Shown here in pieces: positions 44,259 through 55,144 of a DNA stretch of 64,000 bases (position 1 is the stretch's first letter; each line of letters starts with the position of its first letter). The notes below the pieces were generated by a model. It had not been told where the DNA came from, did not search any database, and saw only the letters and a program-made list of their open reading frames with translations. Position numbers and translations under genes: made by a program. Source of the DNA: Bacidia rubella (taxonomy: Eukaryota > Ascomycota > Lecanoromycetes > Lecanorales > Ramalinaceae); the NCBI GenBank assembly GCA_032158265.1, contig JAVTIF010000011.1, positions 1,426,001-1,490,000 of the forward strand, read 5' to 3'.

Positions 44259-44795
44259 TCAAAGCTGACATTTACGTCCTCGATCTTCTCGCAATGCTTT
44301 ATTACCAGCCCTGAGCAGTGCAAGCTCACGCTCCTTATGAGCTTTCTCATCAATCAGTTCCAAGCACTGTAATTGCAAAGATGCGGTCTTGAACTTTTCT
44401 CGAGCCTCCGTTTCCTCCGCTTCAGCCAACTCGCGGCTCTTAGAGGCCAACTCGTAATTCAAACGCGCTTCTTCACGCTCAAATCTAGTGCGCAGGAGCT
44501 TCAGCTCACGTGACATTTGCATGATCAGAGGAAACCTGTCATTGTCTTGCTCCTTAGTCGCATCTTGCTTGGTTGTGGGTCCGTTATCGACCTCTCCTGT
44601 ATATGTAGCGGTTTCCTCAGAGTCATGCGACACAGACTTTTTGGCCTGCGGTGACGTGCTGTACCTTATCGCTCTAGGCGATGTGGACTGTGAGCTTTTT
44701 GCTACGTGTGCCGCCTCGCGTTGAGGTTTCTCGACATGATCGCGTCTCTCTTTCATTCCTAAGAATTTTAGGTGCTGCCGGAAGCCTGAAAGCAT
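44259..44795 (-). CDS. Coiled-coil protein, 178 residues
   Basis: Single exon from ATG 44795. A basic head (FLGMKERRDHVEKPQREAAH) and Ser/Thr-rich linker precede a coiled coil from about residue 95: LKLLRTRFEREEARLNYELA, SKSRELAEAEETEAREKFK, LELIDEKAHKERELALLR. No catalytic motif. It shares with the neighbours a disordered head and a terminal coiled coil. Confidence 0.6.
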   Translation of the reverse strand: MLSGFRQHLKFLGMKERRDHVEKPQREAAHVAKSSQSTSPRAIRYSTSPQAKKSVSHDSEETATYTGEVDNGPTTKQDATKEQDNDRFPLIMQMSRELKLLRTRFEREEARLNYELASKSRELAEAEETEAREKFKTASLQLQCLELIDEKAHKERELALLRAGNKALREDRGRKCQL

Positions 44796-45217
44796 ATCGC
44801 GTGGAAATTACAGCCGCTTGGCTGGGACAAAAGGTGGTTCGAAAGTTGTGAAACCGGATGATGAAAAGGTAGGAGATGTACAGAGGAACAATGGCTAATA
44901 TACGTATTCTCATTTTGTGTTGGTCTCATATTCTCGTGTAACAATGACATTGCAAGGAGTCCGACGCGCCAAGGATCAATGTTCGCCACTTACGATGTGA
45001 AGTGTTGGCTATATTTTCCAGTAATGGCCATGTTGTTGTTTGTTTCGATCGCTTCTTCAGCTTGCTTTCTGCGCATCTTCGCTATCGAAATCATCGTAAT
45101 TCTACCTGACTCTCATTTCTACCAGTAAGTGTCGGCCCATCTGTGTAAGCATATCTGAATCGTCGCTTTGCGGACCATCGTTCTGACTTGCATCTGCTAT
45201 TACAGACACCCTCCAAG
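44796..45217 (+). other. 5' region of the 45.2 kb gene with probable UTR intron
   Basis: A consensus donor GTAAGT at 45125 and acceptor TTACAG ending at 45205 would remove an 81 bp intron 12 bp before the ATG at 45218. The rest shows nothing. Confidence 0.4.
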
Positions 45218-45616
45218 ATGTCGCGTCATTCAGCCCCTTTCCCATGGGATCCTTATCGCTCAGACCATCAATCTTCCCCATCAACTTCTCCTGCATCCAG
45301 TCAACCCACCACACCAGGCTCCCAAAACCTCCACATCCGTGACCTCGAGTCCCAACTAGCAGCTACCCAACGTGAGTGCGCGAGCCTCGAAGCCGTCAGC
45401 AAGATATACATACAACAACTAGCTGCGCTTCAGGTCGAGGTACAAGATCTGAAGAAAGAGAAGCACATGCTTGAGGAACGTGGCGGAGCGGTAAATCACC
45501 AATTGCAGATGGCCCTAGAGCAGAACAGACTGGTTTTATTACTCCAGAATCGCAGGGTGGCTGAGCTGGAGATTATCCTCAAGACACCTAAGCTCGGTCA
45601 AGGAGGGGGGCATTAA
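45218..45616 (+). CDS. Coiled-coil protein, 132 residues
   Basis: ATG at 45218 opens MSRHSAPFPWDPYRSDHQSS, a Pro/Ser-rich head, then a continuous coiled coil: LHIRDLESQLAATQRECASL, YIQQLAALQVEVQDLKKEK, QMALEQNRLVLLLQNRRVAE. Ends at TAA 45616. A probable 5' UTR intron (45125-45205) precedes it. No known family. It is oriented opposite to most neighbours of its type. Confidence 0.6.
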   Translation: MSRHSAPFPWDPYRSDHQSSPSTSPASSQPTTPGSQNLHIRDLESQLAATQRECASLEAVSKIYIQQLAALQVEVQDLKKEKHMLEERGGAVNHQLQMALEQNRLVLLLQNRRVAELEIILKTPKLGQGGGH

Positions 45617-47369
45617 GATATATTTGGAATGTTGGTAGATGGACTAAGGACGGGATGAATTAGAAGCAGAGCGTGGCTTCTTTAGTGTTCTTGAAGATTG
45701 AGAGAATTGGGAGACAATACAGCGGAGTCGTCTTCATGGTTTCGGCACGGACCTTTAGTACTCGTATACCATTAAAGTAGCTGTGAAGGTTGTGCAGCGA
45801 AATTGATTGCATTTCCGCCCTTTCACCAGACATCAAGTAGACTAACGGGTTGTGTGATATGGCGAGTGGCCTTCAAATTTGCTAGGAAGCGAGGCGCTTG
45901 AAAATTGTGACGACGAGCATGATCATGGTGACAAGCTTCAGTAGACAGTTCGGAAGGTGTTGGTGATGCAAGCACCTTACGATGTTGCTATCCAAGCTCC
46001 TTTTGCGATGGCGTTTAGTGGCATTTAAGATCATTATGGTCCCGAGCGATTGCACCTGCTGCTTTCAATGCCAAATCGTGTGTTCCGCCCTGTGGCGGAC
46101 GCGCAGGCCATTACCGTATAGAATTAGTAGATGGTACGGTTGTTAAAACCCTTCTCGGACCTAGGTTATAGGTATGTGATTGCTAGTAAAACTGCAGGCA
46201 TGAAGGGAGATGATAGACTTGAATCAGGAGGCATGAAGACGCGGGCACAATGAGACTGAGATTGCAAAGTTCTGACCACGTGCGGCCTCGGTCTGGTAAA
46301 AGATATATATAATTAGATAAGATGATGTTTGTCACCGCATACGACCTGCCCAACGTCCTCAGTAGAATATAATTCGGGTCGCAACCGATTTCTACGAAAG
46401 GCCCCCACGTTGGCCCCCGCAGGCATCCTCGTATGTTGTTAGTGACGTCCCAATATTTTTTTGCGTTTTGGGGATGTTGGGTTCGATCCTGGGCGCGACG
46501 GGTGTTTTTGCTTAATGCTGAGATCTACGATTTTACAATGTGGACATTCGTATCAGATCTGGGATTTTTACGTTTCTATCCTACCGGTAAGAAATCCGTT
46601 CTAGAATCATACAGTTTACTTCTCTTATGGTCTTATGGGAGGCGTTGAATGAATACAACGTGGTAGGTTTTAATCATCTATGATTATGATATCATATTTA
46701 GGGATATCATGATCCATGATGAATATACTACGTCGGTCGTATTCTGGACCTTGAACGCATTCGATCCATCAAATATAGGGCACACGCTCAAAGAAGGGGT
46801 GGTGGCATAAGTGATGTATCTGCGTCTGAGAGCTTTACAACGGGTACTGGAGTGAGACCTACCTCTTTTCACGACACTCAATGCGGGTTGAAAAATCTAC
46901 GCAAGAATCAGGAGCTACTGGCAATCTCTTCATAAAATGGCCCTTGTAGCTCTCCTAAATGTAAAGCATAGCCACTTTTGACCGAGAACGCAGTATTCGC
47001 ATAGCTTGAATTACTCTGCTGGGTGCTTGTACTACACTGAGGAGCCTTTAGGCGAACTGTATCTTAGAGGAAGAGGCTGACCCCAGCCCACTTACAAAAA
47101 AAAAGGACATCTAGCATACATTCAAGGCACACGATCGATCATAAACGCCTGAGAGTTGATCTTGCCTGATCAACTTATTGGTTTGAAATCCACGACAAGA
47201 CCACCGAAGCGTCAAGACACACTGACGCCTGATCATATAAACACGACCTTACAAATGGCCCCCCCGCCTCCCCCGGTTTTACTCCCGCAGCTTAGCACAG
47301 GTGGTAAAGTGCAATAGTTGCGTTCTGAAATGTTCTTCAGTTTGTCCTAGCTGCCGCAACTTAAGTTTG
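45617..47369. other. AT-rich region without supported genes
   Basis: No frame with recognisable coding content; includes an imperfect palindrome cluster around 46688-46722 (TGATATCAT and ATCATGATCCATGAT), an A10 run at 47096-47105 and a short C-rich tract at 47258-47276. No transposon ends were found. Confidence 0.45.
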
Positions 47370-48593
47370 TTAACCAAGCATATTGGCCATAGGTGCAGCT
47401 GCTGGCGCTGCAGTCGGTTGGGGCGTGTTACCCCGCTGCCCCTCTAGTATTCCGAGACGTCTCGAAAGACTATCGAGTCGGGCATTGAGCAATGCTGTCA
47501 ACTCCGCGGTCCTGTTGGACGACTGGCCACGGGCGCTGATTAGCATGGTCAGCCCAACCACCTCCTGATCGTGATCGGATCTCAAAGCAGCGACTTCTGC
47601 AGTATGTTGAGCTTGGAGGCCTGCCAGTGCGGCTTGGTGCTCGCCTCGTAGAGTAGTTTCTAGCTGGGTCATACGAGCCTCAAACCGCCGCTCTAAATCA
47701 GCTTCGCCGTTCACACGATCCCGTTGGAGTCGCTCCTTGTCAAGTTCAAGCTGCGAGATACGGCCTTGAGTATGAGCATCGATGCTTGGGACTCTGTTTT
47801 TGATGGCCTCGCTATGCTCACGCGAGCTTGCTTCCAGGCTACTTATAGAAGACTGAAGAGCAGTGATCTGGCCAGATTGTGCTTTGATCTTTTCACTTTG
47901 GTCTTTTGCACCCTCCAGAGAGACGACACGAGCGTTTAGTGAGTTGAGATCCTTTCTCACTTTGGTCACTGGCTTCTTCGATGCCAATGCAGGCTGCTCC
48001 GAGGCTGGACGCTCTTCAGTATTAGCGACAAGGTTGTTGTGAGCGATTGAATCTTGCACATTAGGCTGAGCATGCTGATGCTCTGGAGACGACATGGGCA
48101 GCACAGAATCCGTTAAAAAGCCATTCGTTTGAGCGATGTCTTGTACTACTGTGGCTTGCTCTGTTGAGATCATCATTGGTCTCGGCAACTCTCCGCGCGA
48201 ACTTGGGATAGCATTACCTTGTGTAGTATGAGTATGGCCAGCAGAGTGGCTCTTAATAGTGTGCGGCTGCGAAGTGGTGGCATCTCCTTGGCTTTCATAG
48301 TCCGAATCTTCGGGTTGAGGGTCACCAGACTCTCGTGCTTTGTAGGGCTTTCCTGCGTCTCTAGCAGCCTTGATCTCGTCATCTCTCTTCTGCATTGCTC
48401 GGTCTGCCCATCGTCGAAAAGTGTCGTCGCGACGGTGACCAGACAACTTCTCGCGCAAAAATTGCGTCTCAGGGTCTCCAGCGCTACGCTTGCATAAGTA
48501 CAATGCTCGCCAATCCCGACACATCTGCCTCCACCTCAACAATGACCACCCTCCTGGGCCCTTGCGTGAAGCTAATTCCCGTGTTGTAGGCAT
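47370..48593 (-). CDS. Large coiled-coil protein, 407 residues
   Basis: Single exon from ATG 48593. N-terminal basic region MPTTRELASRKGPGGWSLLR, then WRQMCRDWRALYLCKRSAGD and a charged segment RDDTFRRWADRAMQKRDDEI; a Ser/Thr/His/Gln-rich linker to about residue 205; then a coiled coil from KVRKDLNSLNARVVSLEGAK through RISQLELDKERLQRDRVNGE, QLETTLRGEHQAALAGLQAQ and LNARLDSLSRRLGILEGQ. The end is Pro/Ala-rich. No catalytic motif. It is one of the longest intact members of the accessory coiled-coil set. A decayed frame at 49.4 kb resembles its last helix. Confidence 0.65.
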   Translation of the reverse strand: MPTTRELASRKGPGGWSLLRWRQMCRDWRALYLCKRSAGDPETQFLREKLSGHRRDDTFRRWADRAMQKRDDEIKAARDAGKPYKARESGDPQPEDSDYESQGDATTSQPHTIKSHSAGHTHTTQGNAIPSSRGELPRPMMISTEQATVVQDIAQTNGFLTDSVLPMSSPEHQHAQPNVQDSIAHNNLVANTEERPASEQPALASKKPVTKVRKDLNSLNARVVSLEGAKDQSEKIKAQSGQITALQSSISSLEASSREHSEAIKNRVPSIDAHTQGRISQLELDKERLQRDRVNGEADLERRFEARMTQLETTLRGEHQAALAGLQAQHTAEVAALRSDHDQEVVGLTMLISARGQSSNRTAELTALLNARLDSLSRRLGILEGQRGNTPQPTAAPAAAPMANMLG

Positions 48594-49163
48594 ATCGTGT
48601 ATAGGTAATAGGCCGGCAAAAATGCGAGACCGATGAGGCTGTCGCTAATGCTGAAAAAGATGTTAGCCACAATTTGTACACAATAAACAGATCTCACTCG
48701 TCCGACACTTGAAAAGACCGAAACAGGGATTCTGGTGTCTGTCGCCAATGAGAATATCTCCAGCGTGCCGTAATATGATTTGAGTTAATGAGGTGGAAAG
48801 CCCACCGGTGGTGTTGAGGTAGCCATGTATACTATGTGGAAACGAGAGGGAGGTTGGGAGAATTTGGGGGGGAAGAAGGAGACCCTGTGATTTGAGAGCG
48901 GACACCAAAATTAGAGTGTGGCGACACTCGAATGTCGACTTTCTCTAGGACTTGTTTATGCGGGACCCTGCTTCTTCGTCACATCTCCCACCGAACCATG
49001 ACGCGTGAGCCTTCTCAATGTGTAAAGTGTCATAGCATTGGACACCTGCTGAAAGGTGTAAGAGCATCACAGGATCTTAACCTCTGGACTTTGGAAGAAC
49101 AACCTAAAAATAGAAATACACATGCAAATTGAAACTATTCACTGCTAAACTCTCCTCAAGTCT
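48594..49163. other. Intergenic between divergent genes
   Basis: Holds the upstream regions of the 47.4-48.6 kb gene and the decayed locus at 49.2 kb; nothing else seen. Confidence 0.5.
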
Positions 49164-49564
49164 ATGGTCTTCCGCAAACGCCAGCAACCTGACAACCATA
49201 CCGTCGATGATGACCTGAGGCCTCAGGGTACGCATATGACTGACCGCGGCGAAGTTGTCATTCTTCAGCTGACATTTGTGTTTGCAAGAGAATCTTCAGA
49301 GCGGTCAAACATAGATTGCAAGCAATCTACAACAGCTGGCACACCATTGAGGGCCTACTCGGAGGCAACGGTACAATAGGCCTACGGAGCAGACAATATC
49401 ACTCAATAGCTGGCTTGACAATCTTTCTGCACGTCTCAGCAGACTGCAGGACGAGCAGCTACTCCCATGAGCAACATGCTTGGTCAACAGAATTAAGCTG
49501 CGAGTGCTGGACCGAACGAAGAGACTCGTGGATCACAAAAGCTGCTGGTGTTCAACAATGCTAG
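49164..49564 (+). pseudogene. Decayed coiled-coil gene
   Basis: ATG 49164 opens MVFRKRQQPDNHTVDDDLRP, a 64 nt first exon ending at a donor (CAGG|GTACGC) in phase 1. After a possible acceptor at 49276 the frame ADICVCKRIFRAVKHRLQAI continues, but the segment that looks most like coiled coil (ISLNSWLDNLSARLSRLQDE, about 49397-49456) lies in another frame and is followed by TGA. That segment resembles LNARLDSLSRRLGILEG at the end of the 47.4-48.6 kb protein. A frameshift plus a nonsense change would explain the pattern. Confidence 0.35.
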
Positions 49565-51387
49565 GGCACAGGAATAAGGCGTTATGACCCGTGGTTGCAT
49601 GAACAAGCATTGATGCATCTGGACGTTTCCATATGGTGGTTGTGCCGTGGAGTTCAAGCAACTAAATTACCAGACAAGATCATTGCTCAGGGTTCTGGAA
49701 TCGGCCGTATGCCTTGAGTAAATGCTAAGTATTCTTTCTATGCGTAGACTCAATGTATCTATATCTCAGCTGCCTCATTCCTGTGTATAATGCCTCAACT
49801 CCACCACAACAGTAAGTCTTATTCAAAGCCGTCAAGACTTTTACGAAAACGCACGAAGGTCACCCCGCTGCAAGTGAGTACCTCTGAACTCCAGCCTTTG
49901 CCGAAGACACGAAGTTATCTTGTTCTCCCCCTCACCCGCTCTCACGCGGCCTCATCAGATCCAGCTCTTTTTGTCAAGTTGTCAACAAAATCCTTGTGGC
50001 AGGCTGCTGGAGTGGTCCAGCACCTCTCATCTCCAATGTGATGAAAAGCGTAGGCTTCCCGCTACCCCTGAGCCCCTGAGCTATTCCTTGCCTCGTTAGC
50101 GAGGGTCTCCAGATCATCTTTGTTGTGTCGACGTAACGTTGATTGCCATGACTAAGCCGAAATCCTTGGCTGGGCCAGCAGGCTCAACGTCACATCAACT
50201 GTGCTGAGTAGGATGCTGGGAACTGCTGACTAGGTGATTATCTTGAGTAATCTCGGACCAGCTGTACAGCGCGTACTTGCTCAATCAGATGTTGTACAAG
50301 GTCGTGAGATGACAGCGAAGGTAAGGGTTGTTTGGACTTTGCGTTTCCCTGCATAGCCTCACGCAGGTTGCCGAGGAGGATTGTCGGACGCAAAGGTAAG
50401 ATATGATTTGTTATTGCTTCACCAGATGATCTGAATTTCGCTGTTAGTATGTAGATAATCTTTCTCGTGGCCTTCCCCCTGTAATTTTTTTGAAGACTGT
50501 GCAAGAAAGGCAAATCAACTTTCAGTTCAGGATTTCGAAGACATGCAAGATAGAAGTTGCACCGAGGAGCAAGAAGTTCCTGTGGAGGCAAATGCGGTCG
50601 AGTTTGAGGAGCCAAGCTCAGATTGCTCCAAGCATTCACGACTATGAAGATCATAGCAAGCACTTGCGCCGTCTATGCTTCACAGCTTGACGAGAAAGGC
50701 GTCGACACCCCTTGTGTAAGACTTCGTCAAAGTATATATCTATCATTCCTCGCTCTTGTACACTTCGCATGCATGTACTCATGCCTACGATGGCAGATCA
50801 AAGCAACTGTTGGGAGAGGCCGGCACGCAGGGTTCAGCAAGGTATTGCTCTGAGTATCAGTTTGATCAATCGGTTTGTAGCAGGTGGTCTGCTCGAGAGG
50901 AGAGCTGGCGAGCAGTGTGTGAGCATCTTCCGTCTTGGGGGTATGAAGGGTGAGTAATAAGACTTCTCGTGTGCGAGAAACAAAGCTTGTCGTGCTTGAC
51001 TGCACCATGAGCATTATCTGTACAGCCGATCATTAGCTATCTGGAACGTCCAAAAGTTCGGACGGTCTTCGCCTTGTCTGGTTTGTCCTTTGGAAGTTGT
51101 ATAGCCACGACTGGATCTAATAGGCCGAGGATAAAGCATTGGGCTTCTCTATTCTTTCATGTCGTGGTCACCTAGCCTTACCGACGCGATTTTCTTACAC
51201 AGAAAAAACTTGTCGCCATGACGTTTTCTTGGCGTACGTAATGTGTAGCAGCTGAAGTGTCAGGCCAAACGAGTCTTGTCTGGCTTTCCTCCAACTGTCA
51301 AATAGCTACGACGGATGTCTTTTCGTTCCCCGATTTGAGTCTCCTGGTCAAAAGGCGGCGCCAGTTTACAGCTTTCAAGATGCCTGA
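49565..51387. other. No firm gene; weak traces
   Basis: ATG 49790 (MPQLHHN) is followed after 22 nt by a perfect donor GTAAGT, a possible orphan first exon. The minus frame 50238-50663 ends SLSSHDLVQHLIEQVRAVQL, helical in character, but lacks a good start. The remainder, including 51015-51387, shows nothing. Confidence 0.3.
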
Positions 51388-52403
51388 AAAGAAGCAATCA
51401 CCGGTGAGGCCTTCCCACTAAAAAACGCGATAAAAAAGTCGAACAGAAAGAGACGTGACCAGCAAAAGAAAAGTCTAGAAGAGAACGAACGTACCGGAAG
51501 AGTCGGAGGAGGGAAAAAGAGAAAAGATGACATACCACAGGAAGTGAAGGAAACCCTGAAGTATCGGGGCTTTGGTAGAGTCAGGGAGCCTCTAAGGCAG
51601 CGCCGCTATCGCGCCGTTTATCAAACCAAACCCTTTGATGCTAACAAAGATAATGCTTCAAGACGGAAGAAAGAGCTTGCGGACTAGGATATAGAGCAAC
51701 ATCACGAACACAGGATCTGGGTTGTCGAGTAGAAGGAACTCTATGATTTAATCAAGCACCTTACCGTACCGACACGCAAGCGTCCGAGAGTCACGCTGTA
51801 GAGCCCAAAGGAGCAGACTACAATGGGCCAGAAAGAGCAGTGCCAAGTCAAGAATCTCCAAGAGAGCTAGTCGGCAAGGTAACAACCGAAACTTAAGCAA
51901 AGAAAAGAAAGCGTGAAGCACAAGATGAGACACCGGACTGTCAGCCACGACTCAAGATTCCACGCGACATACACACTTCTCGACATCCTCCAACTTCTAC
52001 TACCGGCAAGCCGTTGGCTCCAGACACAGCGATAGGCCACAAACCAGAAGCCGAAAACTCAGGTGGAGAGGCTAACGCCCATAAAGATCCTAGGACCCTT
52101 CTGACTCTGCCCTTGCGCCCTGCTAATTATTCTACTCGAACCCTCCACACTGACGATGGGTCGACTCTGACTACCCCCAGACGAGTCGGTAGTGACAAAT
52201 CAAGGCGGGTACATTCTCCCAAAAACAGATACAATGCGGAACATCAGCCTGTGGAGTCCACGAAGGCAAAACTGATAGCCGAGTCAGAGGGCGAACTTAA
52301 CAATGGCGGACCTCAGCCTTTACGATCTATGAAGCGGAAATCGATGGCTGGCTCAGAGGACGAAGTTAACAATGAAAGAAAAAGGGCCAAAAAGGATGAC
52401 TGA
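51388..52403 (+). pseudogene. Decayed Lys/Arg-rich gene with in-frame stops
   Basis: From 51388 a plus frame reads AIKKSNRKRRDQQKKSLEEN, GGGKKRKDDIPQEVKETLK and YRAVYQTKPFDANKDNASRR, then meets TAG at 51685. The same frame stays coding-like (DIEQHHEHRIWVVE, KELYDLIKHLTVPTRKRPRV) across further TAGs at 51730, 51799 and 51868 and a TAA at 51880. Coding character then moves to a second frame (from about 51899) with REAQDETPDCQPRLKIPRDI and on to a stop at 52403; that frame has no ATG near its start. The end carries a 69 bp-spaced duplication. No family recognised. Confidence 0.45.
52274..52379. repeat. Diverged 36 bp direct repeat in the decayed gene
   Basis: 52274-52309 and 52343-52379 are similar (gtcagagggcgaacttaaca versus ctcagaggacgaagttaaca) and encode AESEGELNN and GSEDEVNN in the same frame. 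Confidence 0.5.
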
Positions 52404-52961
52404 CATGACGGGGAATAAAAACGGCTTCAGAGTTTGGCATAATGGGGTATAGAGAATCATGCCAGTCTAGGTATACAGGCAAGGAGGAGCATGGAAACAA
52501 GGTTTGCTGGGTGATGAAACGCCAAGAGCAGAGACACAAGAGATGAAAGCCTTGTGAAATCGACCAAACATGCATTAATTAGTATCCAAAAATTACAACA
52601 ATCATGAGAAAGGCACAGGAAGCTTGGGTAGACTTTAGCAATCAATCGCAGGCCCTAAAGCCCAACGAAGACATCTGTATACTGCTAATATGTCATTCTT
52701 GCGCCGTCTGCGGATAATGTTTTGTTTCTTGTTGTTCGTCCTACCCTCAAATTATGATACTCATGCTCTCTGTGGCCACGCTGATTCTTCTTTACAATCA
52801 CACCTTGCAAACATCCAACAATCGCTCATCATGGTATACATGACCTCCACTTTTCTAATGTAAATGCCTTTCCTCTTGCCTAATATTCACATTTTCATCC
52901 GCTCTTGCCTTACAATCTTGAGCAACCCCTAATAGCCACTGCCGGGTCTTGATCCGTGCTC

Positions 52962-53593
52962 TTAAGACGCGTGATCTTCTTGATGAAATCGACGTGCCTC
53001 CCTTAGCTGCGCTTTCAGCCCCTCGATCTCCAGGTCTTTTGCCTCAAGCCGGCGCTTCAACACCGCAGTCTCCGCCTGCCCCATGCTGCCCTCAACCAAG
53101 CGACGGTCAATGTCTGCCAGGCGCGCCGCATGAGAAGCTGTATCCTTTTCTTGGTGTCTCTTCCACTATCTGTCATCATTAATGTGCTGGGTCAGAAGGG
53201 GGACGATCCTGTATAGACTGTTGGTGACTTTTTCAAAGTTTTTGTCCATCTCTTCGGTCTTCCCATCGCTCATCCTCACCCATCTCATCATGTCATCAGA
53301 AAAGCGGTTTGTCTGGTTACTCAAGGCGGCCACAGTGTCCGCCATCTGGACGGGGGATACCGTGTTGTCGAACGCGATAACTTTCTCGTCCACTGCACGA
53401 GCTGTAACGCTGTAGGCTGCTTCCATCTCTTCTGATGAGAGACTCTTCGAGGTGGGTATGAAGGTCTTGGACTGTTTCAGGGCTTTGCTTGGAGGATGAG
53501 CTAAGAGTAGGGTTGCTGGATGGTGTAATGGAGTTGTTTGAATGCTGGAGGTGTGTGACTTTAGGGCTCTGATGCAAGCGGTCGTTAGGGGTA
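52962..53593 (-). pseudogene. Coiled-coil gene interrupted by TAG and a probable frameshift
   Basis: From ATG 53426 the frame reads MEAAYSVTARAVDEKVIAFD through NFEKVTNSLYRIVPLLTQHI and stops at TAG 53166-53168. Without the stop the same frame continues 67 codons: WKRHQEKDTASHAARLADID, then a clear coiled coil AVLKRRLEAKDLEIEGLKAQ, ending at TAA 52962. Upstream, another frame reads SKQSPETVQDLHTHLEESLI and would join MEAAYS if one base were absent near 53430. A consensus intron (GTAAGT...CTGTAG, about 53594-53640) precedes it. An unrecognised intron around the TAG cannot be excluded, since CTGAC lies 27 nt before an ATAG. Confidence 0.55.
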
Positions 53594-54193
53594 CCGCTAC
53601 AGATTGAAGATAGATGTGCGACTTGTAGTAGTAAAATACTTACTTATCTGGAGTCCAGATGTTCTAAGGTCGAAAGCTGGAGACACTTAGCAAAATCCGT
53701 GGGAAATGTAGACCTACGATGTCCGCTGTGTCAATTTTCTAACTTGCAACACCATACTGTGATGTCATAATAAATGTATCCAGATGGAAACTAGCCTCTA
53801 ATGTATCTAAATCTCGGTAGAAGAGGCATAAAACGTGTTGTACGTGCATAGAGACTATGAGAGCTTCAATTGATGACAAGACAAGAGTTGAAAAAGCTTG
53901 AACAGACTCAGAAGGCTGTGGCATTGGCATATGTAACATAACAGACGGATCTGGTGATTGATTGGTGATACAAGTAAATCTTTGCCGTCTTAATATCGTC
54001 GCAAGCACGGTGACTGTTTGCCAACCAAATTGCAACCACATTGCACTAGGACAAACATAAGCATAGACCCCAATCTCGCAATATGAGTTGAATATTGTGC
54101 CTCCATCACCCCCTTGTTGGCAATGAGTGATTCTCTTTCAATGTTTCCCATTCCCTCTCCTTGTGACAGCTTTGCCGGTTCAATCATCGTGGT
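53594..54193. other. Intergenic, nothing supported
   Basis: May hold short 5' exons of the 53 kb locus; an ATG near 53756 (MVLQ) was considered. The minus frame 53739-54041 has no motif. Confidence 0.4.
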
Positions 54194-54535
54194 CTATCCG
54201 CTCCCACCCAGCGCCTTCGACATTCTTTCCAGCTTATCCTCAAGGTCCCTCACGCGTGCTTCTGCAGCCTCCAACTCACGTGTCATTCGCGCTTTCTCGT
54301 TTGTGAACTTTTGCTCGAGTACCCCAAGACGTTGCTCTAAGGTGGCGGGCTGGCCGTAGCGTTGTTGATTGCGTTCTCGGTATTCACGGCGTATCACGCG
54401 CAGCCGCTCTTCTTTGTTGGCGTCGAGAGCCGCTACTACAAGTCAGTTGATTGCTTCGTGAATAATCTTGGTAGGACACCTACCTAAGAGCTCTCGGGTA
54501 CTAGGAGGGTCTGAGCCGGCTTGCTGCTCGGTCAT
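54194..54535 (-). CDS. Small coiled-coil protein, two exons, 97 residues
   Basis: Exon 1 is 54484-54535 (52 nt, MTEQQAGSDPPSTRELL) and exon 2 is 54194-54435, joined by a 48 bp phase-1 intron (G|GTAGGT...TTGTAG). The product is AALDANKEERLRVIRREYRE, then a coiled coil TLEQRLGVLEQKFTNEKARM and TRELEAAEARVRDLEDKLER. The acceptor is a TAGTAG pair, so one Val may be included or skipped. Exon 1 length and phase equal those of the gene at 40528-40999. Function unknown. Confidence 0.65.
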
Positions 54536-55030
54536 AGTTGGAATGGTTGGTTGGAAGAGGTTAATTGGGGGGGGGAGGGTGTTGTGTATGAGAAGATGCT
54601 GTACAACACCAGAACTGTGAATCACATGTAGAGTGGACGTGGCATGCAAGCAACACAATAACGTGACCTAAGTGTTTCGCATTCGTTTCTTACAACTAGC
54701 GTCGTAGTATATTACTAAAACTGTGGTCTGTTTAATTCATCCTTACTGCCGTAAGTGTATCTCTCTCAAGCAGAGGACTGGTGTTCAAGGGTGGGATCAT
54801 AGAAGAGACCCCTGAACAGCAATCATTGAGACCACTGTTTGCAGACACTAGACATACTGCATGCTTGGTCCTTCCCTACTCCCTTCATGCCCTACCTCCA
54901 GCGTAGGTCGCCGCTTCCATTGTCATTACGGAATTTATTCTTATCGAAAACCGTCCGTAACCGCCGAACAGTTCAATGCATCCTTCGCGATCAGTTCCCT
55001 CAAGCCGCGCAGGCTTCTGTATCTGCCGAG
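54536..55030. other. Intergenic
   Basis: Contains a G9 tract (54568-54576) in the upstream region of the 54 kb gene; no gene seen. Confidence 0.5.
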
Positions 55031-55101
55031 ATGACTGACGATCGTCTGGCCACCCAATCCGCTCCTTCTCGGCAGTTGTCATCTGCTGTGCAATTGAGAG
55101 A
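55031..55101 (+). other. Possible orphan first exon
   Basis: ATG 55031 opens MTDDRLATQSAPSRQLSSAV and meets a perfect donor GA|GTAAGT at 55102. It resembles the first exons of the local family (MTEQQAGSDPPSTREL), but the next plausible exon lies antisense to the 55.1 kb gene and ends after about 20 codons. Probably a remnant. Confidence 0.25.
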
Positions 55102-55144
55102 GTAAGTCAGTGAAGGCTATAGATGCAGCCTTAGCACGACCCAT

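Noticed and set aside
46470..46500. GGTTCGATCC, like a tRNA T-loop
   Set aside because: No matching T-stem, acceptor stem or anticodon arm could be formed around it.
46680..46725. Cluster of palindromic ATCATGAT sequences as an origin or transposon end
   Set aside because: Short AT-rich palindromes only; no paired terminal repeat or target duplication.
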